64,000 bases of DNA from Clostridium sp. GTDB taxonomy: Bacteria; Bacillota; Clostridia; Clostridiales; Clostridiaceae. Location of the stretch: contig NZ_JAGHFX010000004.1 of assembly GCF_017888565.1 (NCBI RefSeq), positions 1 to 64,000 of the forward strand. Reading direction: 5' to 3'. Below are positions 1 through 8,708 of this stretch, one piece after another. The notes under the pieces are model-generated. The model did not search any database. It was given only the letters and a program-made list of their open reading frames with translations, and was not told where the DNA came from. The stretch's first letter is position 1. Each line of letters starts with the position of its first letter. The translations under genes and the position numbers were made by a program.

Positions 1-865
1 TATTATCTTTCTTCTCTTCTAAATACCTGCTTAATGCTGAAAAACTTCCTATGTCATCCCATATAAAGTCACTTTTTATAACAAAACCCCTTCTGGTCTT
101 TTGCATAACACCAAAATCTATTGATATCCCATCTATTAATGAATACTGCTCATTTATAACTTCCTCTTCATCATCTTCTCCAATGTGTTTATATATCTCC
201 ATTAATGATTTATATAATTGAGGAAGATACTTTTCTATCTCTCTTAATATTGCATCTGCTCTAAATACAAACATTCCTGAATTCCATAAATAAGTTCCTT
301 TTAGTAAAAAATCTTTTGCAACTTCTATATTAGGCTTCTCTGTAAATCTAGCTACTTTATAAGTCGGTATCTCTGATGATTGTATTCTTTGCCCCATCTC
401 GATATATCCATAACCTGTCTCAGCCCTTCTTGGAGATATACCAAGTGTTACTATTCCACGTCTTTTATTTGCAATATCCACAGCTTGTGATAATGTTTCT
501 ATATAAACCTTCTCATTTTCTATATGATGATCAGAAGGTAATACAACCATAACTGCATCTCCATCTCTCTTTAAAAGCTTAACAGCAGATAGACCTATAC
601 ATGTAGCGGTTTCTTTGTTCTGTGGCTCTGTAAAGATATTATTAGGATTTATATTTCCAAGTTCTACTTTTATCTTATCCTTATACTCTTTGTTAGTAAC
701 CACATAAATATTTTCCTTCTTAATTAAAGGAGTAACCCTATCTACAGTGTTTTGGAGAAAACTTTTGTTATTTATTACTTTTAAAAATTGTTTAGGCTTA
801 CTTGATCTCGATAAAGGATAAAGCCTTGTGCCTTTTCCTCCTGCTAATATTAGCCCGTATATCAA
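1..865 (-). CDS. Mannose-1-phosphate guanylyltransferase (partial, 3' end beyond window start)
   Basis: Minus-strand frame reads L-I-L-A-G-G-K-G-T-R-L-Y-P-L-S-R...KPKQF nucleotidyltransferase signature; TTG start at 865 preceded by GGAG. Confidence 0.8.
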   Translation of the reverse strand, partial: MIYGLILAGGKGTRLYPLSRSSKPKQFLKVINNKSFLQNTVDRVTPLIKKENIYVVTNKEYKDKIKVELGNINPNNIFTEPQNKETATCIGLSAVKLLKRDGDAVMVVLPSDHHIENEKVYIETLSQAVDIANKRRGIVTLGISPRRAETGYGYIEMGQRIQSSEIPTYKVARFTEKPNIEVAKDFLLKGTYLWNSGMFVFRADAILREIEKYLPQLYKSLMEIYKHIGEDDEEEVINEQYSLIDGISIDFGVMQKTRRGFVIKSDFIWDDIGSFSALSRYLEEKKDN

Positions 866-1036
866 TAACTTTCAACTCCATGTAAATACTATAATATATC
901 TTATGCCATTGCCTTTTATTTTGTGAAATGTTTAAAATTTGCATTTTTTATATTTATTATTGCTTATTTAGACAAATTTTATGTATTGACATTTCTTAAA
1001 AATAGATTTACAATTAATTCATAATTGAATATTTCC

Positions 1037-1131
1037 ATTAAGAGGGAGTAGTAAAAAATATAACATCAACATTCGCGGCCTATTGGTCTGGTGCTATATA
1101 CCATCTTGGTTACGAGACTTTTAATACAGTT
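1037..1131 (+). promoter_or_regulatory. yybP-ykoY family (Mn2+) riboswitch aptamer
   Basis: AGGGAGTAG...ATAACATCAACATTCG...GTCTGG...TACGAGACTTT conserved core; lies upstream of P-type ATPase and runs into a hairpin plus T-tract. Confidence 0.85.
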
Positions 1132-1167
1132 TTTCACAAAGTGAAAATTGTATTAAGAGTCTCTTTT
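1113..1167 (+). terminator. Riboswitch expression-platform terminator
   Basis: GAGACTTTTAATACAGTTTTTCAC/GTGAAAATTGTATTAAGAGTCTC stem followed by TTTTT. Confidence 0.8.
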
Positions 1168-1250
1168 TGTTTATAGGCTCATATATTTCTAGTCTAATTT
1201 TTTTATTACAACACAAAATATTATTATTAAATAAGTTTGGAGGAGTTATT

Positions 1251-3914
1251 ATGGAGAAGTTTTTTTCAAAACCCCATGACAAAGTATTAAAAAGTTTTAA
1301 TGTATCTAAAAGTGGTTTAACCGAAAATCAAGTTAAAGAAAACTTAGACAAGTTTGGATATAACCAACTAACTGAAAAACAAAAACAAACTGTATTGCAA
1401 GTATTCTTAAGCCAATTTAAAGATTTACTTGTAATTATATTAATTATTGCCGCAATTATATCAGCAGCAACAGGTAATCTAGAAAGTACCTTAGTCATAT
1501 TTGCTGTTATTATTCTTAATGCAATTTTAGGTACAGTTCAACACTTTAAGGCAGAAGCATCCTTGGATAGTTTAAAAGCACTATCTTCACCATCTGCAAA
1601 AGTTTATAGAAATGGTAAAAAAATAGAAGTGCAATCTAAAGAGATTGTTCCTGGAGATATATTGATATTAGAAGCTGGCGACATGGTTGCCGCTGATGGT
1701 AGAATAATTGAAAACTTTTCTCTTCAAATTAATGAAAGCTCATTAACTGGAGAATCTGAAAGTGTAAATAAATTCATTGATGTAATAGAAAAAGAAGAAA
1801 TAGCCTTAGGGGATCAAAAAAACATGGTTTTCTCTGGATCTTTAGTTACTTATGGTAGAGCTTTAGTTGTAGTTACTGGTACAGGAATGAATACTGAAAT
1901 AGGTAAAATAGCTCACTTAATGGAAGAAACTCAAGAAAAGCAAACCCCGCTTCAAGTTAGTTTAGATGATTTTAGTAAAAAATTAGCTATAGGAATTTTA
2001 GTAGTTTGTGCTTTAGTTTTTGGTCTTAGCCTTTATAGAGGAACACCAATGTTAGATTCTCTTATGTTTGCTGTTGCTTTAGCAGTTGCTGCTATACCAG
2101 AAGCTTTAAGTTCAATCGTTACAATTGTACTAGCACTCGGAACTCAAAAGATGGCAAAGGAAAATGCTATTATTAAAAAGCTTAGAGCAGTTGAAGGATT
2201 AGGTTCAGTATCTGTTATTTGTTCTGATAAAACTGGAACATTAACTCAAAACAAAATGACTGTAAAGAAGGTTTATCTTGATAATAAACTAGTTGATGGA
2301 GAAGATTTAGATTTAAATGACGAACTTGCAAACTACTTAGTAAATAGTTCAATTTTATGTAATGACTCTACATCTAAAGACGGCGTTGAAATTGGTGACC
2401 CTACAGAAGTGGCACTTGTTAACTTAGGACATAAGTTATCCTTAGATGAACTAGAAATAAGAAAATCTCACGGGAGATTAGCTGAATTACCTTTTGATTC
2501 AGATAGAAAACTTATGAGTACTCTTCATAAGTTTGATAATAAAAATTTAATGTTTACTAAAGGCGCTTTTGATGTATTACTAGATAGAATTGTAAAGATT
2601 AAGACATCTGAGGGTGTAAGAGAAATAACTTATGAAGATAAGCAAAATATAATAAATGCAAATAAACAATTATCTCAAAGTGGTTTAAGAGTTTTAGCTT
2701 TTGCCTATAAAGAATTTGCAAATCCTGATTATTTATCTTTAGAAGATGAAAGTAATTATACATTTATTGGTCTTATTTCAATGATAGACCCCCCAAGAGA
2801 AGAATCTGCGGAAGCAGTTAAAGATTGTATAACAGCTGGAATAAAGCCAGTAATGATTACTGGTGACCATAAAATAACAGCATCAGCAATTGCAAAACAA
2901 ATAGGTATCCTTAGAGATGGTGATAGAGCTATCGAAGGTTTAGAACTTGATAAAATGTCAGATGAAGAACTAAAAAACAATATAGAACATATTTCAGTTT
3001 ATGCTAGAGTTTCTCCTGAGCATAAGATAAGAATAGTTAAAGCATGGCAAGAAAAAGAACAAATAGTTGCTATGACTGGAGATGGAGTTAATGATGCTCC
3101 TGCCCTTAAACAAGCTGATATTGGAATAGCAATGGGTATAACGGGAACAGAAGTATCAAAAGATGCTGCTTCTGTAATATTAACAGATGATAACTTTGCA
3201 ACTATAGTTAAATCTGTAGCTAATGGAAGAAACATTTATAAGAATATAAAGAATTCTATTAAATTCCTATTATCAGGTAATACTTCTGGTATATTATCAG
3301 TGTTATATACTTCATTAATGGCTTTACCAATGCCATTCCATGCAGTACATTTATTATTTATAAATCTATTAACTGATAGTTTACCTGCTATAGCAATAGG
3401 TATGGAAAAATCTAAAAAAGATTTATTAAAGGATAAACCTAGAGCTAGAAATTCATCTATTTTATCAAAAGACTTTATATCTGAGATTGCAGCTGAAGGA
3501 TTTGTTATAGCAGTCTTTACATTAATAGCTTTCTATATAGGATTAAAAACTGATAATAATGTTGCTTCTACTATGGCTTTTGCAACACTTTGCTTAGCAA
3601 GATTATTCCATGGATTTAACTGTAGAGGTGATAGATCAATATTCTCAATTGGTTTATTCTCAAATAGATATAGTTGGATGGCTTTTGGTGTAGGTTTATT
3701 ATTCTTAAATTCAGTATTATTTGTACCATTTTTACAAAACCTATTCGAAGTATCAGATTTAACAGGATCACAAATAGGCTATATTTATTTACTAGCATTT
3801 CTACCAACTTTAATTATTCAAATTGTTAAAGTTATAAGAGATGCTATTAAAGACAGAAAGCATACTAATTCATTTTCTTCTGAAGAAAAAGATGATGTTG
3901 AAAAAGTAGCATAA
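1251..3914 (+). CDS. P-type cation-transporting (Ca2+/Mn2+) ATPase
   Basis: DKTGTLTQNKM, TGES, GDGVNDAPALKQADIG motifs; GGAGG RBS before ATG 1251 (the longer ORF start at 1167 lies in the riboswitch leader). Confidence 0.93.
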   Translation: MEKFFSKPHDKVLKSFNVSKSGLTENQVKENLDKFGYNQLTEKQKQTVLQVFLSQFKDLLVIILIIAAIISAATGNLESTLVIFAVIILNAILGTVQHFKAEASLDSLKALSSPSAKVYRNGKKIEVQSKEIVPGDILILEAGDMVAADGRIIENFSLQINESSLTGESESVNKFIDVIEKEEIALGDQKNMVFSGSLVTYGRALVVVTGTGMNTEIGKIAHLMEETQEKQTPLQVSLDDFSKKLAIGILVVCALVFGLSLYRGTPMLDSLMFAVALAVAAIPEALSSIVTIVLALGTQKMAKENAIIKKLRAVEGLGSVSVICSDKTGTLTQNKMTVKKVYLDNKLVDGEDLDLNDELANYLVNSSILCNDSTSKDGVEIGDPTEVALVNLGHKLSLDELEIRKSHGRLAELPFDSDRKLMSTLHKFDNKNLMFTKGAFDVLLDRIVKIKTSEGVREITYEDKQNIINANKQLSQSGLRVLAFAYKEFANPDYLSLEDESNYTFIGLISMIDPPREESAEAVKDCITAGIKPVMITGDHKITASAIAKQIGILRDGDRAIEGLELDKMSDEELKNNIEHISVYARVSPEHKIRIVKAWQEKEQIVAMTGDGVNDAPALKQADIGIAMGITGTEVSKDAASVILTDDNFATIVKSVANGRNIYKNIKNSIKFLLSGNTSGILSVLYTSLMALPMPFHAVHLLFINLLTDSLPAIAIGMEKSKKDLLKDKPRARNSSILSKDFISEIAAEGFVIAVFTLIAFYIGLKTDNNVASTMAFATLCLARLFHGFNCRGDRSIFSIGLFSNRYSWMAFGVGLLFLNSVLFVPFLQNLFEVSDLTGSQIGYIYLLAFLPTLIIQIVKVIRDAIKDRKHTNSFSSEEKDDVEKVA

Positions 3915-3947
3915 TAACAATTGACAATTCACAATGAACATTTAACA

Positions 3948-3990
3948 ATTAAGGTGGAAATTCATCAGAGATGAATTTCTACCTTTTTAT
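3948..3990 (+). terminator. Rho-independent terminator
   Basis: AAGGTGGAAATTCATC...GATGAATTTCTACCTTTTT. Confidence 0.75.
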
Positions 3991-4073
3991 TTATAAAAAT
4001 GTTTTTGATGTAAAACTTGTGCATATTTTTGTTTATTTAAATACATTAAATAAGCTATCAATTTATATTTTCT

Positions 4074-4766
4074 TTATAACTTTAAATCTGTATTTATTTC
4101 AAATTCAGGCATACCAAATGCATATGGTGCTATTTCATAATAAGGAAAATGTATTATTAACCTTCCATCTTTTATATAGAAGCTTTGATCATCCTTAATT
4201 CCCTGAAATCCTTCTTTTCCTGTAAAATAATAATCTGGATGCTTATTAATTTCTTTTTGTATTTCTTCATTTATAATTTTTTTATAGTTATACCCTTCAT
4301 CAAATAAATCTTTTAATTGTAACTTTTCTCCTTTATCAATACTCACATTATAAGTTTTCCTAGTAGTAATTCCATGAGCTCCACCACTAAACTGATAATA
4401 ATCTATATAGAAACTTAAAATCTTTTTCTCATTAGTTAAAGTGTAATTTGCTTTCATTTCATATGGAACTGTCGGATTAAATTCTTCACTTACGTCCTTT
4501 GTATCTTTTATCCACATAGTGGTCCAATCTAATATTTCCTTGTTGATAACTTTTTCGCCATTTTTATTGCTTAAACCAATTATTTGAGGTATTTCGACAT
4601 TAATATTTATAAATTCAGTGTTTTCCTTAATAGTTTTATCCACAAGTATAGGATTTTCGACAGCATTACTATTTAATTTTATCAACATCCCTTGTGGATA
4701 AATGTGGACAAGGTTTATTAAAATTATAATACCTAGTAGAGCCCTTATAACCTTCTTCATACGCAA
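4074..4766 (-). CDS. DUF4163/DUF3298 domain secreted or membrane protein
   Basis: N-terminal hydrophobic segment; YYQFSGGAHGITTRKTYNVSIDKGEKLQLKDLF signature typical of DUF3298. Confidence 0.75.
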   Translation of the reverse strand: MRMKKVIRALLGIIILINLVHIYPQGMLIKLNSNAVENPILVDKTIKENTEFININVEIPQIIGLSNKNGEKVINKEILDWTTMWIKDTKDVSEEFNPTVPYEMKANYTLTNEKKILSFYIDYYQFSGGAHGITTRKTYNVSIDKGEKLQLKDLFDEGYNYKKIINEEIQKEINKHPDYYFTGKEGFQGIKDDQSFYIKDGRLIIHFPYYEIAPYAFGMPEFEINTDLKL

Positions 4767-5008
4767 TATCTCCTATTTCTATAAATTGTATTAATTTTCA
4801 GTATTTTTTATAATTATCTTTATATTATATTATTTACAGTAGTGTGGATAATTATTAACACTACTTTCAACATAGTGTACACAACTTATCCACATGGACA
4901 TGTGGATTATGTGCGTAACATACAGATTTTTACCAAAATATACCATAAACTTTTATCCCCTAGAGTTGACAAGCCCTTTATCAGAGCCACTTTAAAGCCT
5001 GTGGATAA
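4508..5008. promoter_or_regulatory. Cluster of DnaA boxes (6 exact TTATCCACA/TGTGGATAA)
   Basis: Exact 9-mers at 4508-4516, 4636-4644, 4693-4701, 4843-4851, 4886-4894, 5000-5008; one-mismatch copies at 4703-4711 and 4901-4909. Confidence 0.7.
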
Positions 5009-5047
5009 CTTTTTGGACTTTTCAACAAAAACCTTAATTTACTAATA

Positions 5048-5092
5048 AAAAAGTCATAGACCATTAATAATATTAGTGTCTATGACTTCCTA
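5048..5092 (-). terminator. Rho-independent terminator of pseudouridine synthase gene
   Basis: AAGTCATAGACACTAATATTATTAATGGTCTATGACTTTTTTATT on minus strand. Confidence 0.8.
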
Positions 5093-5869
5093 TTAATCAA
5101 ATTCTTTTGTCTTGCCAGAATTACTTATTAAATTATTTAATCCTTTAAGCTCTTTAGAAGTTAAGTTTCTCCATTCTCCTATTTTTAACTTTCCTAGAGT
5201 TATATTCATTATTCTTATTCTATTCAACTTAACTACATTATATCCTAAAGCTTCACACATTCTTCTTATTTGTCTATTCATACCCTGTGTTAAAATTATT
5301 CTAAAAGTATTTTTATTTTCTTTTGTAACAATACATTTTTTTGTTATTGTTCCTAAAATTTTTACCCCATTAGACATAGATTTTATAAACTTTTCATCAA
5401 TAGGCTTATCAACAGTAACTATATACTCTTTTTCATGATTGTTTCCAGCTCTTAATATCTTATTTACTACATCTCCATCGTTTGTTAACAATATTAATCC
5501 TTGAGAATCTTTATCTAATCTTCCTATTGGAAATATTCTCTTTTTATGATTTACGAAATCCACTATATTTCCTTTAACCTTTTTCTCTGTAGTACATGTG
5601 ATCCCTACTGGCTTATTTAAAACTATATAAACTAATTCATCTACTTTCTTTATGGACTTTCCATCTACTTTTACATGGGCTGATTCCTTAACCTTGGTTC
5701 CCATAACTGCCTTTATTCCATCTACAGTTACCCTACCATTTTCGATTAACTTATCTGCTTCTCTCCTTGAACAAAATCCTGTTTCACTTATGAATTTATT
5801 TAACCTTATTTCAGGGCCTCTATCGTTATGTATTATTATAAATTTATCATCATTATTCTTTTGCTTCAT
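5093..5869 (-). CDS. rluF: 23S rRNA pseudouridine synthase (RluF/RsuA family)
   Basis: S4 domain ([22 protein letters not shown]) plus [22 protein letters not shown] catalytic motif. Confidence 0.85.
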   Translation of the reverse strand: MKQKNNDDKFIIIHNDRGPEIRLNKFISETGFCSRREADKLIENGRVTVDGIKAVMGTKVKESAHVKVDGKSIKKVDELVYIVLNKPVGITCTTEKKVKGNIVDFVNHKKRIFPIGRLDKDSQGLILLTNDGDVVNKILRAGNNHEKEYIVTVDKPIDEKFIKSMSNGVKILGTITKKCIVTKENKNTFRIILTQGMNRQIRRMCEALGYNVVKLNRIRIMNITLGKLKIGEWRNLTSKELKGLNNLISNSGKTKEFD

Positions 5870-5890
5870 TTTTTATCACCTTTACAAATT

Positions 5891-6886
5891 TTAAGGACTT
5901 ACTTTATGCTCATCTCCAGAGTTATTAAATCTAACTTGAATTTCTTGTTCCTCAATGAACTCCTCTGTTTCTGATAATGCATTATATTTCAATGGGCTTC
6001 CAGTAACAGTTATAATAATCCCATTTTCAGGAATCATATCATTGTTAAGCTCATAGTCTAATATGCTTTTTATAGAGCTATCAACAGCCGAATTATCTAT
6101 CTTTAATTCATTTAACATATTAGTGCCTTTTTCTGTTTTACTGTAAGAATCTATTATCCTATTAAACTTATTTACCTCTAGTGTTATAGCCGAAGTAGCC
6201 TCTATAACTATAGTTTTGTCAATAGCTCTATAATTAAATACTACTATAGTAAGAATAACTATAATTAAACTTAACAATATTGATATTTGAAGTTTATATT
6301 TCTTTATACTTATTCCTTCTGTGCTAATAATATCTTCACCTATTTTATTATCTTTTCCAGATTTAACTTTTATAAACTCACCTTTTGAAGTTAATATAAT
6401 TGCACTTTTAAATCCCTCATTAAGTATAAGCCCTCTATGTTCTGATACTTGCATTACTTGTGAAATTTCATCTACACCTAAAATATCTATTGCTTCTACA
6501 ATCTGTATATATTCTTGTAAATACTTATAATTAGGATTAGAAAATATAATTACATATGCTATAATGTACTCTCTCCAGGTTTGTAAAAATTCCTTTTCAA
6601 CTGGTGTTCTTTTAAGAAGTCTATTTATCGGAAACTTCTTTGTTTCACTTAAATAATCAAATAATTCAACATCTTCAATTATAAAATATGCTATATTCAA
6701 AATTTTATTTCTTATAGAGTACGACGGATCTTCATGAGCTAAATCTTTTATAAGTATTTTATAATTTAATAGTTCTTCTTTTAAATTTTCTATTTCTTCT
6801 GACCTTTTTTCAATTACATCGTCCAAAGCTACACTTGATGGAGATTTAGTAGAAAATTTATATTTGTCATTTTGAAAATCACTCAT
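5891..6886 (-). CDS. RsgI-like anti-sigma-I membrane protein with N-terminal SigI C-terminal-like domain
   Basis: FPINRLLKRTPVEKEFLQTWREYIIAYVIIFSNPNYKYLQEYI resembles SigI C-terminal region; followed by RGLILNEGFKSAIILTSKGEFIKVK (RsgI N-like), one TM segment, extracytoplasmic domain. Confidence 0.6.
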   Translation of the reverse strand: MSDFQNDKYKFSTKSPSSVALDDVIEKRSEEIENLKEELLNYKILIKDLAHEDPSYSIRNKILNIAYFIIEDVELFDYLSETKKFPINRLLKRTPVEKEFLQTWREYIIAYVIIFSNPNYKYLQEYIQIVEAIDILGVDEISQVMQVSEHRGLILNEGFKSAIILTSKGEFIKVKSGKDNKIGEDIISTEGISIKKYKLQISILLSLIIVILTIVVFNYRAIDKTIVIEATSAITLEVNKFNRIIDSYSKTEKGTNMLNELKIDNSAVDSSIKSILDYELNNDMIPENGIIITVTGSPLKYNALSETEEFIEEQEIQVRFNNSGDEHKVSP

Positions 6887-6900
6887 TCTTCTCCTCCACT

Positions 6901-7500
6901 TTATAAATCTTTAGTTTCTACAAGTTTTCCTTTTACTATAACTCTTTCTTTTGCTCCTACTGTACAAGTTATTAATGTTATAGTAGCATCATCTGTGTTA
7001 TCAAGAACATCTACTCTACTTGGATCAACAATAAAGTTCTCAGTCACTTCATATTTATATTCTTTTTTATTTGCTTTTACTATTATCTCATCTCCAGCCT
7101 CAACTTTATATAAGTTAACAAAGGCTTCTGAATAATCAGATACTCTATGACCTGCAACCGCAAAATTTCCTTTTTCTCCTGGTTTTACTGAAGTCTCAAA
7201 ATGTCCTAAGTAATACTGAAGAATATCATCTGTTATTCCCTCAACCAATCCTTGGGATAGCTTTATACTAGGAATTTCAATTAAAGCAATAGGCTTATAT
7301 CCATTAATTGATTTTTCCTCTTCGCCTTCACTTCCCTCTTTAGGCTCTTCACTTATAACTTGTTCTAAAATATTTTGAAGTTCCTTTTGTTTTTTTGATG
7401 TCTCTACCTTTTTGTAAACAATTGATACAATTAACGCTAGTCCAACTATAATTAAAATAACTCCTATTCCTCTTCTAATCTTTTCTTTCAAATCCCTCAT
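6901..7500 (-). CDS. Class D-type sortase
   Basis: TM anchor, GNFAVAGHRVSDYSEAF catalytic His motif and TITLITCTVGAKERVIVKGKL catalytic Cys/Arg motif. Confidence 0.88.
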   Translation of the reverse strand: MRDLKEKIRRGIGVILIIVGLALIVSIVYKKVETSKKQKELQNILEQVISEEPKEGSEGEEEKSINGYKPIALIEIPSIKLSQGLVEGITDDILQYYLGHFETSVKPGEKGNFAVAGHRVSDYSEAFVNLYKVEAGDEIIVKANKKEYKYEVTENFIVDPSRVDVLDNTDDATITLITCTVGAKERVIVKGKLVETKDL

Positions 7501-7610
7501 CCCCCAATAAACATTTATACTAATTTATCATATATTATATCATAAACACCTAGAGACTTTTACCATAATATATATTTTTTCATAGTCTATTAATATTTTA
7601 GGAGTAACTT

Positions 7611-7793
7611 ATGAATAGAAAAGTAATTTATGTAGATTTTGTATTTAAACGCAGGAAACTTTCCTCACGAACTATGCATTTTATTTATAAGCTTAAAACT
7701 AAATTTATACTCCTTTATAATAAGATATATAAAAAGAAAAAGATAAAAATAAAAAATAGTTCCAAAGTATATCCCTTTAAAAAAGTATTATAA
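7611..7793 (+). CDS. Small basic hypothetical protein (60 aa)
   Basis: ATG preceded by AGGAG; Lys/Tyr-rich; no recognised family. Confidence 0.35.
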   Translation: MNRKVIYVDFVFKRRKLSSRTMHFIYKLKTKFILLYNKIYKKKKIKIKNSSKVYPFKKVL

Positions 7794-7869
7794 TACTCAT
7801 AAATAAAAATTTAATATAAAGCCTATATTTATGGTAAAATAATTTTATAATTAATTTAGAGGTGATAAA

Positions 7870-8343
7870 GTGAGGATAGGATTAGGATACGATGTACATC
7901 GTTTAGTTGAAGAAAGGGATTTAATAATAGGCGGAGTTAAGATTCCTTATGAAAAAGGGCTACTTGGTCATTCAGATGCTGATGTATTACTTCATGCAAT
8001 TATGGATTCATTACTTGGTGCATCAGCACTTGGTGATATAGGAAAACATTTTCCTGATACAGATGAAAAGTATAAAGGAATTTCAAGTATAAAGCTTTTA
8101 GAAGAAGTAGGAAAATTATTATTAAGTAATGGATATTCTATAAATAATATAGATTCTACTATTATAGCTCAGAAGCCAAAAATGGCTCCTTTCATACAAC
8201 AAATGCGAGAAAACATAGCAAATGCATTAAACATAGATTTAATGCAGGTTAATGTTAAAGCAACAACAGAAGAAGGATTAGGATTTACAGGAAAGGAAGA
8301 AGGGATTTCTTCACAAAGTATATGTTTACTAATGCACAATTAA
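7870..8343 (+). CDS. ispF: 2-C-methyl-D-erythritol 2,4-cyclodiphosphate synthase
   Basis: [31 protein letters not shown] signatures; GTG start with GAGGTG RBS. Confidence 0.97.
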   Translation: MRIGLGYDVHRLVEERDLIIGGVKIPYEKGLLGHSDADVLLHAIMDSLLGASALGDIGKHFPDTDEKYKGISSIKLLEEVGKLLLSNGYSINNIDSTIIAQKPKMAPFIQQMRENIANALNIDLMQVNVKATTEEGLGFTGKEEGISSQSICLLMHN

Positions 8344-8394
8344 TAATTAATAATGTACAATTAAGAAAATAACTCAAATAAGTTAAATTATTAA

Positions 8395-8640
8395 AAGTGA
8401 ATAGTTAATAGTGAAGAGTGAAATAGTTGCGGTGATAACTCAATCGAGTCGAGTTATAGGAAATTGAAAAATGAAAGAATGAAAATTGCATTTAAAATAT
8501 GACTTTAAATATTAAATGAAATAATGATGTTATAATTTAGCCCAAGCTAAATTATAAAATTATTTTATTTAAAAATTCGGTTCACCCAAATTTCATCTTC
8601 AATTCTTTCATTTTTTTCATTATTTAATTCTTTCATAAAA
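8395..8640. repeat. Nested inverted-repeat intergenic element
   Basis: ATAATTTAGC-CCAA-GCTAAATTAT centre; outer arms TTGAAAAATGAAAGAATG and CAATTCTTTCATTTTTTTCA; separate ATAACTC...GAGTTAT hairpin. Confidence 0.5.
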
Positions 8641-8708
8641 AAAGTATGGCTTTTTTATTTTAGCCATACTTTTTTTCTGGTTTATATATTTAAATTTTTA
8701 CAACAGCC

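Noticed and set aside
2756-3235. Antisense ORFs inside the P-type ATPase gene
   Set aside because: Complementary to a strongly conserved coding region; shadow ORFs.
3971-4198. 75-aa plus-strand ORF
   Set aside because: Begins in a terminator and overlaps the DUF3298 gene on the other strand; low-complexity.
4508-5008. Replication origin (oriC) interpretation of the DnaA-box cluster
   Set aside because: No dnaA, dnaN, rpmH, recF or gyr neighbours; strand-specific gene orientation does not switch here; kept only as a non-oriC cluster.
4842-5045. 67-aa plus-strand ORF in the ORF track
   Set aside because: Lies in the DnaA-box-rich intergenic region, has no RBS and its peptide composition is dictated by the boxes and palindromes.
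5112-5438. 108-aa ORF opposite rluF
   Set aside because: Antisense shadow of a well-supported CDS.
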